Assembly (NCBI GenBank): GCA_016208495.1
Contig: JACQXX010000003.1
Span: forward strand, 41,091 to 105,090
DNA from: Acidobacteriota bacterium
GTDB lineage: Bacteria; Acidobacteriota; Blastocatellia; Chloracidobacteriales; Chloracidobacteriaceae
DNA length: 64,000 nt
Direction of reading: 5' to 3'
Positions 63,721 through 64,000 of the stretch are shown piece after piece (the first letter of the stretch is position 1; every line of letters begins with the position of its first letter). A model generated the notes under the pieces. The model did not search any database. It was not told the origin of the DNA and worked only from the letters and a program-made list of their open reading frames with translations. A program made the position numbers and the translations under genes.

Positions 63721-64000
63721 CTTCGTTTGATAAGGAATTGTTGGAAGTGAGAGCGATAAAATAAATCCTAAAATATTCATTTTGTTTTACATAATTAACC
63801 TGGATGATTTTTTATAATGCGAATTAAGGTTGCTTCAGGCTAATCTGTATTGGGTCTGGACAGCAATTCCCGGTGAGTCTGTAAATGAAGAAAAGAAAGG
63901 AAAAAGGAAAAAGAGTTTCCGCGCTGAGAAGAGAAAAGAGAAAAGAGGGAGGAAGGGGAAAAAAGAGCAAGCGGGAAAGTAGGGGTGAGGAGGGCCGAAA
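63721..64000. other. Right-edge intergenic, purine-rich end
   Basis: AT-rich 63720-63840 with a TATAAT at 63813-63818, then a purine-only-like tract of AAGAAAAGAAAGG type from about 63885 to the window end. No gene seen; the window cuts this region. Confidence 0.3.

Noticed and set aside
63780..63825. Sigma-70 promoter with TATAAT at 63813
   Set aside because: The best -35-like box (TTTACA, 63786) is 21 bp away, too far, and no gene follows in the window.

Overview
The window looks like a chromosomal segment of a Gram-negative, non-model bacterium, most plausibly an acidobacterium of the Blastocatellia/Chloracidobacterium type. This is inferred from gene content: an Oar-like TonB-dependent receptor with a carboxypeptidase-regulatory plug, a TIGR02999-type ECF sigma factor coupled to a membrane Ser/Thr kinase, many FHA/zinc-ribbon/PP2C proteins, a Reg_prop/Y_Y_Y histidine kinase, a 7TMR-DISM hybrid kinase, an M13 peptidase and Lnt. 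No rRNA was seen and no tRNA could be supported. Placement needs a database comparison.

Layout. 0.2-7.8 kb: five same-strand genes form a Ser/Thr phosphosignalling locus (pseudokinase-PP2C fusion; zinc ribbon-Pro-rich-FHA; kinase-zinc ribbon-FHA; zinc ribbon-RDD membrane protein; FHA-GAF-SpoIIE phosphatase). 7.8-8.8 kb: an Rpn-type PD-(D/E)XK nuclease; its paralogue lies at 32.5-33.5 kb. 9.4-10.8 kb: a lipoprotein and a YcxB-like membrane protein. 11.5-18.5 kb: alaS, an SPFH-SHOCT protein with a small helical partner, a GNAT acetyltransferase and gltX. 18.7-28.6 kb: a secreted BNR-repeat protein, a nucleotidyltransferase-fold protein, an M13 metallopeptidase, lnt and a large secreted propeller/Ig-like protein. 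28.7-32.4 kb: sigma factor-kinase operon. 33.8-44.3 kb: TonB-type receptor, hybrid histidine kinase whose 5' end is fused to a transposon-like repeat, acpS, and a frameshifted propeller histidine kinase. 44.4-53.7 kb: ACT protein, hflX-pgpH operon, S41 protease and gcvPB. 54-64 kb: zinc ribbon protein, TnpB, a membrane GAF-GGDEF cyclase, a methylmalonyl-CoA mutase large subunit, an ABC exporter and a decayed VapC-like PIN gene.

The intergenic DNA is crowded with short tandem repeats, mostly of 7 bp and sometimes 8 bp, in many unrelated unit sequences and often as facing inverted arrays. There are also MITE-like elements with long perfect terminal inverted repeats. Some have entered genes: a heptamer block is in frame inside lnt, and a truncated MITE forms the 5' end of the hybrid kinase reading frame.

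The most interesting candidate system is the pair of Rpn nuclease genes. Both carry a strong Shine-Dalgarno sequence and ATG at the same internal codon (Met239), immediately before the variable C-terminal domain. One copy then has eight 12-bp repeats encoding a tetrapeptide. This matches the gene-within-gene toxin/antitoxin architecture described for E. coli Rpn anti-phage proteins, here in a distant lineage. The phosphosignalling locus with its pseudokinase-phosphatase fusion is the second.
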